NCBI RefSeq assembly: GCF_014279775.1
Contig: NZ_CP047961.1
Location: 1,984,001 to 2,048,000, forward strand
Direction: 5' to 3'
Source of the DNA: Synechococcus sp. PROS-9-1
GTDB taxonomy: Bacteria; Cyanobacteriota; Cyanobacteriia; PCC-6307; Cyanobiaceae
Length of the DNA: 64,000 nucleotides
A model generated the notes under the pieces. It was not told where the DNA came from. It did no database searches and saw only the letters and a list, made by a program, of their open reading frames with translations. Position 1 is the first letter of the stretch, and the number at the start of each line of letters is the position of its first letter. The position numbers and the translations under genes are program-made. Positions 55,029 to 64,000 of this stretch are shown here, in pieces.

Positions 55029-55651
55029 TAGACGGGTCCCACAGGCGACGTGGGGTAAATGGGCAGCACAGGCTCCCAGGGACCTGGGGTGTCCGCCTGC
55101 TCCCATTGGCAACAGAGTTCAAGCAGATGCTGCACATCCGACGCAACATCAAGCTCCATGGTCAGCGCGGGAGATGGGTGCTCGTCCTCTCTGAGTAAAC
55201 GAGGACGTTCCAGCTCCTCCACAGGGGCTGAGCCTGAACGTAGGCGGTAGCGCCCAGCCACTCGACCACGACGGGGAAGGGGCTGCACAATTGAGAAGGG
55301 CTGCAATGCCTGAGTGGCCGGCAAGGTCTGCGATAACCGTGGGGCCATCAAAGCGAAACTGCTCTCACCATGCAAAGGGCACCCCAACTGCTGGGCCAGG
55401 GTGCGTGCCATCACCACGGTCAAGCGAGTCCCCGTGAACCCTCCAGGACCGGTACTCACTGCCAAACGGCCAATCGAAGCCCATTCCGCTCGAGGCAGCA
55501 GTTCATCGACAGCAGGAATCAAACCATTCGTGAGCTGGCGTCCCATCGGGCGAGACAGGATGCGAGTTCCCCCAGCGGGGTCGTTAGCGTCGCAAACGGC
55601 AAGGCCGAGGGTTTCACTGGAGCTATGCATAGCCAGCAGCCAGCGGCTCAT
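55028..55651 (-). CDS. tsaB: tRNA threonylcarbamoyladenosine protein TsaB
   Basis: Partner of the TsaD catalytic subunit in making the t6A modification at tRNA position 37. The 207-residue protein shows WLLAMHSSSETLGLAVCD at the start, the LAVSTGPGGFTGTRLTVVMA motif and a shorter second half, as in TsaB. The ATG at 55651 is taken since it overlaps the ycf34 stop (ATGA); 12 upstream codons are also open. It overlaps the downstream gene by one base. Confidence 0.93.
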   Translation of the reverse strand: MSRWLLAMHSSSETLGLAVCDANDPAGGTRILSRPMGRQLTNGLIPAVDELLPRAEWASIGRLAVSTGPGGFTGTRLTVVMARTLAQQLGCPLHGESSFALMAPRLSQTLPATQALQPFSIVQPLPRRGRVAGRYRLRSGSAPVEELERPRLLREDEHPSPALTMELDVASDVQHLLELCCQWEQADTPGPWEPVLPIYPTSPVGPV

Positions 55652-55899
55652 CGGGGTACCTCCTGCTCCGGGCGCAATCGCTGCCATCGTCCGTAATCAG
55701 CCTCAAAGCTGGCGCAAGCTCTCACATCCCATTCCACGCCGACGCCACCCCCGCTGAGGTCATGAAGACTGATATGAATGCGGGGATCTTGGGGACTCAC
55801 GTCAGGCTTGTCAGTGAGATGAGCCACACCATGCTGCCGTTCCACAGCGTGATAAGCCTGACAACGATCCACCCAGCGGCAATCCACGCAGATGCACAT
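55648..55899 (-). CDS. ycf34: Ycf34 iron-sulfur protein
   Basis: An 83-residue protein beginning MCICVDCRWVDRCQAYHAVE, the characteristic Ycf34 N-terminus with four cysteines that bind an iron-sulfur cluster, then LTDKPDVSPQDPRIHISL and a C-terminal GVEWDVRACASFEADYGRW. In cyanobacteria it is linked to photosynthetic regulation and iron. The ATG at 55899 is set by this N-terminus; the open frame goes 17 codons further. It is the first gene of the group and overlaps tsaB by four bases. Confidence 0.93.
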   Translation of the reverse strand: MCICVDCRWVDRCQAYHAVERQHGVAHLTDKPDVSPQDPRIHISLHDLSGGGVGVEWDVRACASFEADYGRWQRLRPEQEVPR

Positions 55900-55948
55900 A
55901 CACCCCACCTCTGCAGAGGACTCCATTCTGGAGGGGGAGGTCGGCCTC

Positions 55949-57109
55949 ATGGCACGTCAACTCATGACTCGGCTGCAACCGCAAAGCTGGCCGATCCCTC
56001 TCGATCGTTTACCCATAGGAACGGTGCTGGTAGGCGGAGCCGTCCGTGACGGATTACTGAACCGTTTGCCAGAGCATCCAGATCTCGACATGGTGGTTCC
56101 AGCAGATGCGCTGGGACAAGTCCGCAAGCTCTCTCAAGAGTTTGGTGGCGCCTGCGTGGTCCTCGATCGAGACAGGGACATGGCGCGCCTGGTGCTGGGG
56201 AACTGGACCATCGATCTTGCAAGACAAGACGGTGATGACCTCAAAGCTGATCTCTTGCGGCGTGACTATCGAATCAACGCAATTGGTCTCACTCTCACAA
56301 CTGAGCCAAAACTGTTGGATCCCAGCGGTGGAATCGCTGATCTACGCGATCAACGCATCACTGCCGTCCACGAACAGAACCTGCTGGATGATCCCTTACG
56401 GCTGTTGAGAGCCCTAAGACTGGCTGCCGAGCTCTCGATGACGATTGACGAGGCCACCCTGGAGATGATTGCGCGCCATCGCCACCACTTGCCCAAGGTG
56501 GCACCAGAGCGAATCCAGGCTGAATTGCTGAAGTTGGTTCAAGCCAACAACGCCGATCAGGCGATCCGTTTGCTGCACTCATTGCAATTGATCGCGCCAT
56601 GGAGCTCCGATCAACCACAAAGGACATTCAACGCAGAAGCATTGACACAACAAGAACAACAACTCGCCTTACCGCTCGCGCGCTTAACGCAGTTACTCAG
56701 CGATCAAGGCGTGAACGACTTGCGGTTCAGCCGGAAGCAAATCCAACGCTGCTTGCGACTGCGGACGTGGTGGATGCGAGATCAACAGCAAAGCGCTGAC
56801 GCTCTGAATGAGCGGGAGCGCTTAAAACTGCATCAAGAGCTTGAAGAGGATCTTCCTGCCTTCACACTGGCTTGGCCAATGGAGCGCCAAAAGGAATGGC
56901 TGAGTCGCTGGCGTGATCAGAAGGACACGCTGTTCCATCCCAGTGCCCCACTAAATGGTCGGACATTGCAGGCGGAGCTTGGCTTGCATCCAGGGCCCCG
57001 ATTAGGGGAACTAATGGATCATCTTTGCCTTGAACGAGCCTTTGGTCGAATTCGTAGCCAAGACGACGCCATTCAGTGTGCACGCGCTTGGATTAACAAG
57101 CCGCTGTGA
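55949..57109 (+). CDS. cca: CCA tRNA nucleotidyltransferase
   Basis: Enzyme that adds or repairs the 3' CCA end of tRNA; needed here because the tRNA gene in this window has no encoded CCA. The head domain has TVLVGGAVRDGLLNRLPEHP and DLDMVV (class II GG-x-VRD motif and the acidic metal pair), then RDYRINAIGL and the RRGG-like DPLRLLRALRLAAE segment. The 386 residues from the ATG at 55949 are normal; the GGAGGG upstream makes this start credible. A polynucleotide-adenylating role cannot be excluded. Confidence 0.92.
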   Translation: MARQLMTRLQPQSWPIPLDRLPIGTVLVGGAVRDGLLNRLPEHPDLDMVVPADALGQVRKLSQEFGGACVVLDRDRDMARLVLGNWTIDLARQDGDDLKADLLRRDYRINAIGLTLTTEPKLLDPSGGIADLRDQRITAVHEQNLLDDPLRLLRALRLAAELSMTIDEATLEMIARHRHHLPKVAPERIQAELLKLVQANNADQAIRLLHSLQLIAPWSSDQPQRTFNAEALTQQEQQLALPLARLTQLLSDQGVNDLRFSRKQIQRCLRLRTWWMRDQQQSADALNERERLKLHQELEEDLPAFTLAWPMERQKEWLSRWRDQKDTLFHPSAPLNGRTLQAELGLHPGPRLGELMDHLCLERAFGRIRSQDDAIQCARAWINKPL

Positions 57110-57179
57110 TTAACTAACTTGCCTTAACGACAGCGATCGGCCTGATAGGCAGTTTTCTTCTCTCTCTCCCCCCCCTCTC

Positions 57180-57620
57180 ATGAGCGTGCGTCTTTACATC
57201 GGCAACTTGCCGCAAACATTCGAAGCCAAAGAGTTGGAGACCCAACTCACCAGCGTGGGGGAGGGAATCCGCTTCAAGACCGTTCTCGACAGAGAAACAG
57301 GCGCATGCCGCGGCTTTGGTTTCGCCAACGTCGACGATGAAAAAGTTGCCGATGCTTTGATCGAGCAATTCAACGGCAAGGATTTCAACGGCAACACCCT
57401 GCGGGTAGAACGCTCTGAGCGACGCGAGAGCAGCGCAGGTAGTGCAGGTGGTCGTCGTGGCGGTCCCGGCGGTGCTGGCAACGCACCAGGTTCAGCACGG
57501 AAGGCCGTAAACAAAGTGGTTCACAGCGACGCTAAAGCTGAATCAGCACCCGACCCTCGTTGGGCCGGAGAATTATCCAAACTGAAGGATTTACTCGCTG
57601 ATCAGAAGACAACAGTCTGA
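57180..57620 (+). CDS. RRM RNA-binding protein
   Basis: A 146-residue protein with one RNA recognition motif: RNP2 is RLYIGNL, RNP1 is RGFGFANV. After residue 80 comes a glycine-rich linker (GGRRGGPGGAGN) and then a C-terminal extension (WAGELSKLKDLLADQ), a pattern of cyanobacterial cold-inducible Rbp proteins. They bind mRNA; some target thylakoid-associated transcripts. The 5' leader is pyrimidine-rich (57157-57178). ATG start. Confidence 0.93.
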   Translation: MSVRLYIGNLPQTFEAKELETQLTSVGEGIRFKTVLDRETGACRGFGFANVDDEKVADALIEQFNGKDFNGNTLRVERSERRESSAGSAGGRRGGPGGAGNAPGSARKAVNKVVHSDAKAESAPDPRWAGELSKLKDLLADQKTTV

Positions 57621-57630
57621 TTTTCTTGAG

Positions 57631-57667
57631 CTTTGTGATCACTTAGCGAGACTGAGCGATCACAAAG
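57631..57667. terminator. Inverted repeat between the RRM gene and crtB
   Basis: A 10-bp inverted repeat, CTTTGTGATC (57631-57640) and GATCACAAAG (57658-57667), with a 17-base loop. It lies where the two convergent genes end and overlaps the last codons of crtB. No T run follows on either strand, so it may be a two-way terminator or a mRNA 3' end stabiliser. Confidence 0.4.
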
Positions 57668-58551
57668 CATCTTGGGAGTTCAAGGGCTTTGCCCAATTTG
57701 CCCACGAAAGCACGTCGATTAAAGACGTCATAGTTGTTGCGTTCAATTGCATCCAGGATTCCTCTATACAGACGAAGAGAAGTCCATACAGGCCAGCGCG
57801 CATCGGCAGACAACCAACGCACTCCAGCTTCTGAGCGGACAAACCATTCCCTGGCACGGGCCAGTTGAAACGTCATCAGCTCAATCCAGGCCTCGTTGAT
57901 CCTTCCAGCCAAGAGATCATCTTCACTCACTCCAAAGTGGCGCAGATCTTCTTGGGGAAGATAAATTCGTCCACGCGAACGATCTTCCCCTACGTCTCGA
58001 AGAATATTGGTGAGTTGATTGGCAATCCCCAAAGCAACGGCTGCATCGGAGGGGTCAGGGCAATCACTCCATGGAGCAGATGTGTACGCCTCGTCGACTC
58101 CCATGACGCCCTGGGTCATCAAGCCAACGGTTCCAGCCACGCGGTAGCAGTAGAGCTTTAAATCTTCAAAGGTGGGATAGCGAGTCCAAGATAAATCCAT
58201 CCGCTGTCCTTCGATCATGTCGAGGTAAGGCTGAATATCCTGCGGAAACTTTTGCAAGGTGTCGAGCATCACCGCATCCAGATCATCCACGACATGGCCG
58301 TTAAAAAGTGCTCTGGTTTTTTCTTCCCAACGATCCAGTCGCTCGGCAAGCTCATCAACCGGACGTGATTGAGCCTCCTCGCTATCCATAAGCTCGTCGG
58401 TTCGTCGACACCAGACGTAAATGGCCCAAATCGCCCGCCTCTTCTCCAGAGGCAGCAACAACGTGCCCAAATAAAATGTCTTTGCCCACTCGGCCGTCTC
58501 AGAGCGACAGGCCTCGAAGGCAGCATCGAGATCCGAAGCTGCGAGGGTCAT
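57643..58551 (-). CDS. crtB: Phytoene synthase
   Basis: Joins two geranylgeranyl diphosphates into phytoene, the first committed step of carotenoid synthesis. The 302-residue protein has the two aspartate-rich sites DELMD (AIYVWCRRTDELMDSEE) and DVGED (ANQLTNILRDVGEDRSRGRI), and an RGRIYLPQEDLRHFGVS block. All are in normal order. ATG start. It begins three bases after the stop of crtP, so crtP and crtB are one operon, crtP first. Confidence 0.97.
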   Translation of the reverse strand: MTLAASDLDAAFEACRSETAEWAKTFYLGTLLLPLEKRRAIWAIYVWCRRTDELMDSEEAQSRPVDELAERLDRWEEKTRALFNGHVVDDLDAVMLDTLQKFPQDIQPYLDMIEGQRMDLSWTRYPTFEDLKLYCYRVAGTVGLMTQGVMGVDEAYTSAPWSDCPDPSDAAVALGIANQLTNILRDVGEDRSRGRIYLPQEDLRHFGVSEDDLLAGRINEAWIELMTFQLARAREWFVRSEAGVRWLSADARWPVWTSLRLYRGILDAIERNNYDVFNRRAFVGKLGKALELPRCFVIAQSR

Positions 58552-58554
58552 GAC

Positions 58555-59976
<1,422 letters not shown>

Positions 59977-60081
59977 TCAAACCAGAATTTGAAAACAACC
60001 TTAAAAGGATCAAGGCCCGGTTCGCTTCCTAAAGTCCCAAGCAAACCGCAAGCGCGGTGTCCTTACGCAAAGCAAGCCCCC

Positions 60082-60429
60082 ATGGCCGACACCCTGCTAA
60101 AGAGCACCACTCGCCACGTTCGCCTTTTCACAGCTCGCGTGAATGACGGGAAGCTCATTCCAGATCCCAATCAGCTCACTCTCGACCTGGATCCAGACAA
60201 CGAATTCCTTTGGAACGACAGCTGTGTGCAGACCGTTCAACAACGCTTCCGTGAGCTCGTGGACGCCCATGCCGGCCAACCTCTCAACGATTACAACCTC
60301 CGACGTATTGGCTCAGAATTAGAAGGAAGCATTCGCCAGCTCCTTCAGGCAGGCCAGCTGAGCTACAACCCTGATTGCAGGGTCTTGAATTACTCCATGG
60401 GCCTGCCCCGCACACCTGAACTGCTGTGA
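60082..60429 (+). CDS. ndhM: NDH-1 subunit M
   Basis: A 115-residue peripheral subunit of the NDH-1 complex. Recognised by [15 protein letters not shown] at the start, [12 protein letters not shown] in the middle and [11 protein letters not shown] at the end. The frame is open for 118 codons before, on the antisense side of crtP, but the conserved start is ATG 60082. The stop overlaps the GTG start of the following DUF3172 gene. Confidence 0.96.
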   Translation: MADTLLKSTTRHVRLFTARVNDGKLIPDPNQLTLDLDPDNEFLWNDSCVQTVQQRFRELVDAHAGQPLNDYNLRRIGSELEGSIRQLLQAGQLSYNPDCRVLNYSMGLPRTPELL

Positions 60430-61028
60430 GTCGCTCCCCCTACGACCGCCCACGGGGTGGAAATCCACGTCGGCCTGATGAACGCAGAGGAGGTCGGTAC
60501 AGCCCCCCTCCACAGGGCAACAACGATGGTGGCGATGGAGGAGGTCGTTTCAACACCACCAGAATCGCGGTCCTCGCCGGAGTGTTGGTGGTGGGAATCG
60601 GCATCGGCAGTGCCGTCACGAGCACCACAGGGGGTGATCAAGGCAACATCGCCAGCAGCCAACAGTTGGATATGGCGGTGCCTGATCCGGAGTTTTGCAG
60701 GCAGTGGGGAGCGAGTGCTTTTGTGATGGACATTGAGATGTACACCACACTCAACCCATCCAGCAGCTTTGTCACGCAGCCCACCCTCCAGCCTGGCTGC
60801 GTGATTCGCCGAGAAAACTGGTCTGTTTTACGCAAAGAAGGCGCTGTCACCGCTGCTCAGGAAAGGCAGTGCAAACAAAGGATGAACACCTTCGCTTACA
60901 TCGGATCAGTGAGGGACAAACCCGTAGTGCGCTGCGTGTACCAAACCGATATCACTCAGAACAAATTTCTGACCAAAGGGATTGCCGACGACACTGTTGG
61001 AATCACGCCGGAAGCTGATCAGTTTTAG
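60426..61028 (+). CDS. DUF3172 family membrane-anchored protein
   Basis: A 200-residue protein with a basic, Pro/Gly-rich N-terminus ([20 protein letters not shown]), one membrane helix ([16 protein letters not shown], about residues 50-65), and a globular C-terminal domain with two conserved-looking cysteine parts ([20 protein letters not shown], then [15 protein letters not shown]). It matches my memory of the cyanobacterial DUF3172 family; the function is unknown. GTG start overlaps ndhM (GTGA), so the two are translated together. Converges on rbcR with a 4-base overlap. Confidence 0.82.
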   Translation: MSRSPYDRPRGGNPRRPDERRGGRYSPPPQGNNDGGDGGGRFNTTRIAVLAGVLVVGIGIGSAVTSTTGGDQGNIASSQQLDMAVPDPEFCRQWGASAFVMDIEMYTTLNPSSSFVTQPTLQPGCVIRRENWSVLRKEGAVTAAQERQCKQRMNTFAYIGSVRDKPVVRCVYQTDITQNKFLTKGIADDTVGITPEADQF

Positions 61029-62020
61029 GAATAGTCGAGATCTGCGACCACGGGCTCTGGCCCTACGGACGCAGGTCTTGGTTGCCGCAAAGGACTATCA
61101 GCGCTGGCAAACACCGGCAAAACATCGCAGCGAAATGCCTCTGCAGCCCGAGAGCGGTAGCGAGCCGGATGGGTAATCAGCCTTAATTGGCGCCGCACCT
61201 GCAGGCCCACCACAGACGGCTTGTGCAAACTGCCTGCTGTGAGCTCCCTCTCAATCGAGACCACAGGAAGGAAAGCGGCACCCAAACCGGATTGCACGGC
61301 ATTTTTGATGGCCTCGAGGGAATTGAGCTCCATCTCAATCCTCAACCTCTGCACATCCAAACCAGAACGAGCCAGAAGCTGGTCCACCATTTTCCGAGTG
61401 GTGGACTGGGCATCTAAACAAACAAATCCCAATCGATACAGATCCTCCTTGCTGAGTTCTGGCAAGCGAGCCAAGGGATGCTTCACCGGAAGCACCAGCG
61501 CCAATTCATCACTGGCGTAAGGAACCACCTGAAGCAACTCATTCAATTCAGCAGGTAATTCACCGCCGATGATGGCCAGATCGATCTGACCATTTGCCAC
61601 GCTCCAGCCCGTTCGTCTCGTGCTGTGAACATGCAGCTGCACTGCCACATCTGGAAATTTTTGCCGAAAGAGACCAATCATTCGGGGCATCAAGTAGGTC
61701 CCCGTGGTTTGGCTCGCACCCACCACGAGAGATCCTCCCTTCAAGTTGTGCAAGTCATCAAGAGCACGACATGCCTCATGGCATTGACTCAGAATTCGAT
61801 CGCAATAGCTCAGCAGCAAGTGACCGGCTTCGGTGAGCTGAGCCTTGCGACCGCCGCGATCAAACAAAGACACCTCAAGCTGCTTCTCCAGGTTCTGGAT
61901 CTGCAAACTGACCGCTGGCTGCGTGACGTAAAGACTGTCAGCAGCTTTTTTGAAGCTGCCTTCGCTGACGATGGCGCGAAGAATACGCAGCTGATCCAGT
62001 GTGAAAGGCAGATCGGCCAT
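61025..62020 (-). CDS. rbcR: LysR-type regulator RbcR (Ycf30)
   Basis: LysR regulator of CO2 fixation genes in cyanobacteria and red-line plastids. Helix-turn-helix in [20 protein letters not shown] and [20 protein letters not shown] (residues about 5-50), LysR effector domain with [15 protein letters not shown] and [20 protein letters not shown]. The ATG at 62020 ([10 protein letters not shown]) is chosen because the family begins there; 19 further open codons are not. It is located on the other strand from an NnrU gene and ndhF, a neighbourhood I recall from related cyanobacteria. Confidence 0.93.
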   Translation of the reverse strand: MADLPFTLDQLRILRAIVSEGSFKKAADSLYVTQPAVSLQIQNLEKQLEVSLFDRGGRKAQLTEAGHLLLSYCDRILSQCHEACRALDDLHNLKGGSLVVGASQTTGTYLMPRMIGLFRQKFPDVAVQLHVHSTRRTGWSVANGQIDLAIIGGELPAELNELLQVVPYASDELALVLPVKHPLARLPELSKEDLYRLGFVCLDAQSTTRKMVDQLLARSGLDVQRLRIEMELNSLEAIKNAVQSGLGAAFLPVVSIERELTAGSLHKPSVVGLQVRRQLRLITHPARYRSRAAEAFRCDVLPVFASADSPLRQPRPASVGPEPVVADLDYS

Positions 62021-62135
62021 AAGCGACAGCCGACCCGGCAGGGATAGCACCAAAAGTTTAGAGGGGGAGGAACCCACCGCCCGTCAGAATTACCCTTCAT
62101 GCAGCAACTCTTTGGATGAGCTCCTAGGCGGCGGA

Positions 62136-62858
62136 ATGCATCACTCCAGCGTTGTGATGCTGTTGCTGCTCTTGGTTTTCGCTGTCATTCACAGCGGTGG
62201 GGCTGCCCTTCGCACGCGCGCTGAAGCCAAAATCGGAGCCAGGGCCTGGCGAGTGCTGTTTGCCGCCTTGAGTATTCCCTCGGCGATTGTCGTGATCGGG
62301 TACTTCCTTGCCCATCGGTATGACGGCCTAAGACTCTGGAATCTTCAAGGTGTACAGGGCTTGGTGCCCGTGATCTGGGTGCTAACAGCCATCAGTTTCC
62401 TGTTCCTCTATCCAGCCACCTACAACCTGCTTGAAATCCCTGCTGTCCTGAAACCGCAAGTGCGTCTCTACGCCACCGGGATCATCCGGATTAGCCGACA
62501 CCCTCAGGCCGTTGGTCAGGTTCTCTGGTGCTTTAGCCATGCCCTTTGGATCGGAAGCAGCTTCATGGTCGTGACCTGCATCGGCCTGATCGGACATCAC
62601 CTTTTCGCTGTGTGGCATGGAGACCGACGCTTAAAGGCTCGGTTTGGCGATGACTTCGTCAAGCTGAAACAAAGCACATCTGTGCTGCCTTTCGCCGCTG
62701 TTCTTGATGGACGCCAGACCCTGATTTGGAGCGAGTTTCTGCGGCCAGCACAACTCGGCATCGCGATTGCCGTGGGGGTTTTTTGGTGGGCTCATCGCTT
62801 TATCTCATTGGGAGGCATCGCCTTCCTTCACTCACGTCTTGAAGGGCTTTTGAGCTGA
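62136..62858 (+). CDS. NnrU/Z-ISO-like membrane protein
   Basis: A 240-residue protein with about six helices and the NnrU fold. The helix-borne histidines in VFAVIHSGGAALR and ISRHPQAVGQV, together with WCFSHALWIG and GHHLFAVWHGDRRL, are the pattern found in plant Z-ISO, a haem enzyme that turns 9,15,9'-tri-cis- into 9,9'-di-cis-zeta-carotene. The ATG at 62136 with GGCGGA before it is chosen; the frame is open from 62001. Its link to the carotenoid genes is inference; NnrU in denitrifiers has another role. Confidence 0.72.
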   Translation: MHHSSVVMLLLLLVFAVIHSGGAALRTRAEAKIGARAWRVLFAALSIPSAIVVIGYFLAHRYDGLRLWNLQGVQGLVPVIWVLTAISFLFLYPATYNLLEIPAVLKPQVRLYATGIIRISRHPQAVGQVLWCFSHALWIGSSFMVVTCIGLIGHHLFAVWHGDRRLKARFGDDFVKLKQSTSVLPFAAVLDGRQTLIWSEFLRPAQLGIAIAVGVFWWAHRFISLGGIAFLHSRLEGLLS

Positions 62859-62892
62859 GCTGCCTACACTCAAATCACTCTGCTTCACTCGG

Positions 62893-64000
62893 ATGCCATC
62901 GGCTGCCGATTTTGCCTGGCTGATCCCAGTGCTCCCTCTCGTTGGGGCATTGATCACAGGGCTTGGTCTGATTAGCTTCAATCGCACCATTAACCGGCTT
63001 AAAAAACCGGTGGCCGTGCTTTTGATCAGCTGCATTGGAGCTGCAGCGGTCATTAGTTACGCCGTGCTGTTCGAGCAGTTGGGTGGAGCCCCCCCCGTCG
63101 AGCATCTCTTCATTTGGGCAAGTGCTGGAGACTTCAGCCTTCCAATGGGGTATGTCGTCGACCCACTTGCAGCTGTGATGCTCGCCTTGGTGACAACGGT
63201 GGCGCTGCTGGTGATGATTTATTCCCACGGCTACATGGCCCACGACAAGGGCTATGTGCGCTTCTTCACCTATCTCGCCATCTTCAGCAGCTCGATGTTG
63301 GGGCTCGTGGTGAGCCCCAACCTTCTGGAAATTTATGTGTTCTGGGAGCTGGTGGGGATGGCCTCCTACCTCTTGGTGGGCTTCTGGTACGACCGGGAAG
63401 GGGCCGCTCACGCCGCCCAGAAAGCATTTGTCGTGAATCGCGTTGGCGATTTCGGACTCCTGCTGGGCATCCTCGGGCTCTATTGGGCCACCGGAAGCTT
63501 TGGATTTCAAGGCATTGCCGATGGATTATCAGCAGCGGTCAGCAGTGGTGTGGTGCCTGGATGGGCAGCGCTCACTCTCTGCCTTTTGGTGTTTATGGGG
63601 CCAATGGCCAAGTCAGCGCAATTTCCTCTCCATGTTTGGTTGCCTGATGCCATGGAAGGGCCTACACCGATCTCTGCTTTGATCCACGCGGCCACCATGG
63701 TCGCTGCAGGCGTGTTCCTTGTTGCCAGGCTGGAACCTCTTTACGGCCAATTCCCTGCTGTGGGAACGTTCATCGCCGTGATTGGAACGATCACCTGCTT
63801 CTTAGGCGCCTCCATCGCTCTGACACAGATGGATCTCAAGAAAGGGCTTGCCTACAGCACTGTGTCGCAATTGGGCTACATGATGCTGGCCATGGGTTGC
63901 GGCGCTCCCGTTGCTGGCATGTTCCACCTGGTGACCCATGCCTTTTTCAAGGCGATGTTGTTCCTTGGCTCTGGATCTGTCATCCATGCCATGGAAGATG
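62893..64000 (+). CDS. ndhF: NDH-1 subunit F, 5' part
   Basis: The N-terminal 369 codons of a large NDH-1 membrane subunit (ND5/NuoL family), cut by the window end. Seen are FAWLIPVLPLVGALITGLGL at the start, the long membrane run with VSPNLLEIYVFWELVGMASY, RVGDFGLLLGILG, HVWLPDAMEGPTPISALIHA and TMVAAGVFLVARL, which hold the proton channel residues. ATG at 62893. The gene is 34 bases after the NnrU gene on the same strand. It may be the photosynthetic NdhF1, but NdhF3/F4 (CO2 uptake) cannot be excluded without the rest. Confidence 0.93.
   Translation, partial: MPSAADFAWLIPVLPLVGALITGLGLISFNRTINRLKKPVAVLLISCIGAAAVISYAVLFEQLGGAPPVEHLFIWASAGDFSLPMGYVVDPLAAVMLALVTTVALLVMIYSHGYMAHDKGYVRFFTYLAIFSSSMLGLVVSPNLLEIYVFWELVGMASYLLVGFWYDREGAAHAAQKAFVVNRVGDFGLLLGILGLYWATGSFGFQGIADGLSAAVSSGVVPGWAALTLCLLVFMGPMAKSAQFPLHVWLPDAMEGPTPISALIHAATMVAAGVFLVARLEPLYGQFPAVGTFIAVIGTITCFLGASIALTQMDLKKGLAYSTVSQLGYMMLAMGCGAPVAGMFHLVTHAFFKAMLFLGSGSVIHAMED

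Overview
The window looks like the chromosome of a marine picocyanobacterium, most likely Synechococcus of subcluster 5.1. Reasons: psbU is present (typical Prochlorococcus lacks it), there is a lone psbD without psbC, an SLH/OprB-type porin, ycf3, ycf33 and ycf34, a plant-type carotenoid desaturation pathway (crtB, crtP, crtQ), cyanobacterial NDH-1 genes (ndhO, ndhM, ndhF, CRR7) and both master response regulators rpaA and rpaB. The genus call is inference from gene content; no ribosomal RNA is in the window. Genes are tightly packed, many junctions overlap by 4 bases (ATGA or GTGA), and neighbouring genes often overlap tail to tail.

Layout. 1-11 kb: uppP, a DUF3120 membrane protein, psbU, nadB, a VKOR-thioredoxin fusion, rimO with an overlapping MFS exporter, a tiny petL, a B12-radical SAM enzyme, DUF4346 and a FemAB-like acyltransferase. 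11-20 kb: two competing small ORFs, a reductase-only RibD, a tandem PTPS/QueD-like protein, aroK, CRR7, a secreted DUF6816-like protein, a GST, ycf33-rbfA-nagZ, a GT2-TPR protein and hemD. 20-31 kb: crtQ with an SRPBCC protein and a lipoprotein that recalls PilP, an A-type Fe-S carrier, a LpxB-related protein, an SDR epimerase, a cation/proton antiporter, ndhO, a large GT39-like membrane protein, a J-protein and cysK.

31-40 kb is the accessory part. It holds an SLH porin with a clear terminator, then three DUF2079 membrane genes, one DUF2079 remnant and a GT39-like gene. Two of the DUF2079 genes share a 64-base identical block, and two are followed on the opposite strand by copies of one roughly 180-base element. 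That element carries a micro-ORF that is intact in one copy and frameshifted in the other. This is the least explained structure in the window.

40-57 kb: lone psbD, a small conserved-looking protein, an ECF-type ATPase, tRNA-Asn with its terminator, rpaA, holB-tmk, a copper-type P-ATPase, ycf3, radA, rpaB, a phospholipid/fatty acid cluster (plsX-fabH-fabD-plsC), a DUF218 protein, tsaB, ycf34 and cca. 57-64 kb: an RRM protein, crtB-crtP, ndhM with DUF3172, rbcR, an NnrU/Z-ISO-like membrane protein and the first part of ndhF.

Themes: carotenoid synthesis (crtQ, crtB, crtP, possibly the NnrU/Z-ISO homologue), NDH-1 (four loci), photosystem parts and assembly (psbU, psbD, petL, ycf3), membrane lipid synthesis, and surface or envelope glycosylation (GT39/DUF2079 genes). 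Database searches could not be run; family names come from recognition of motifs and overall sequence.
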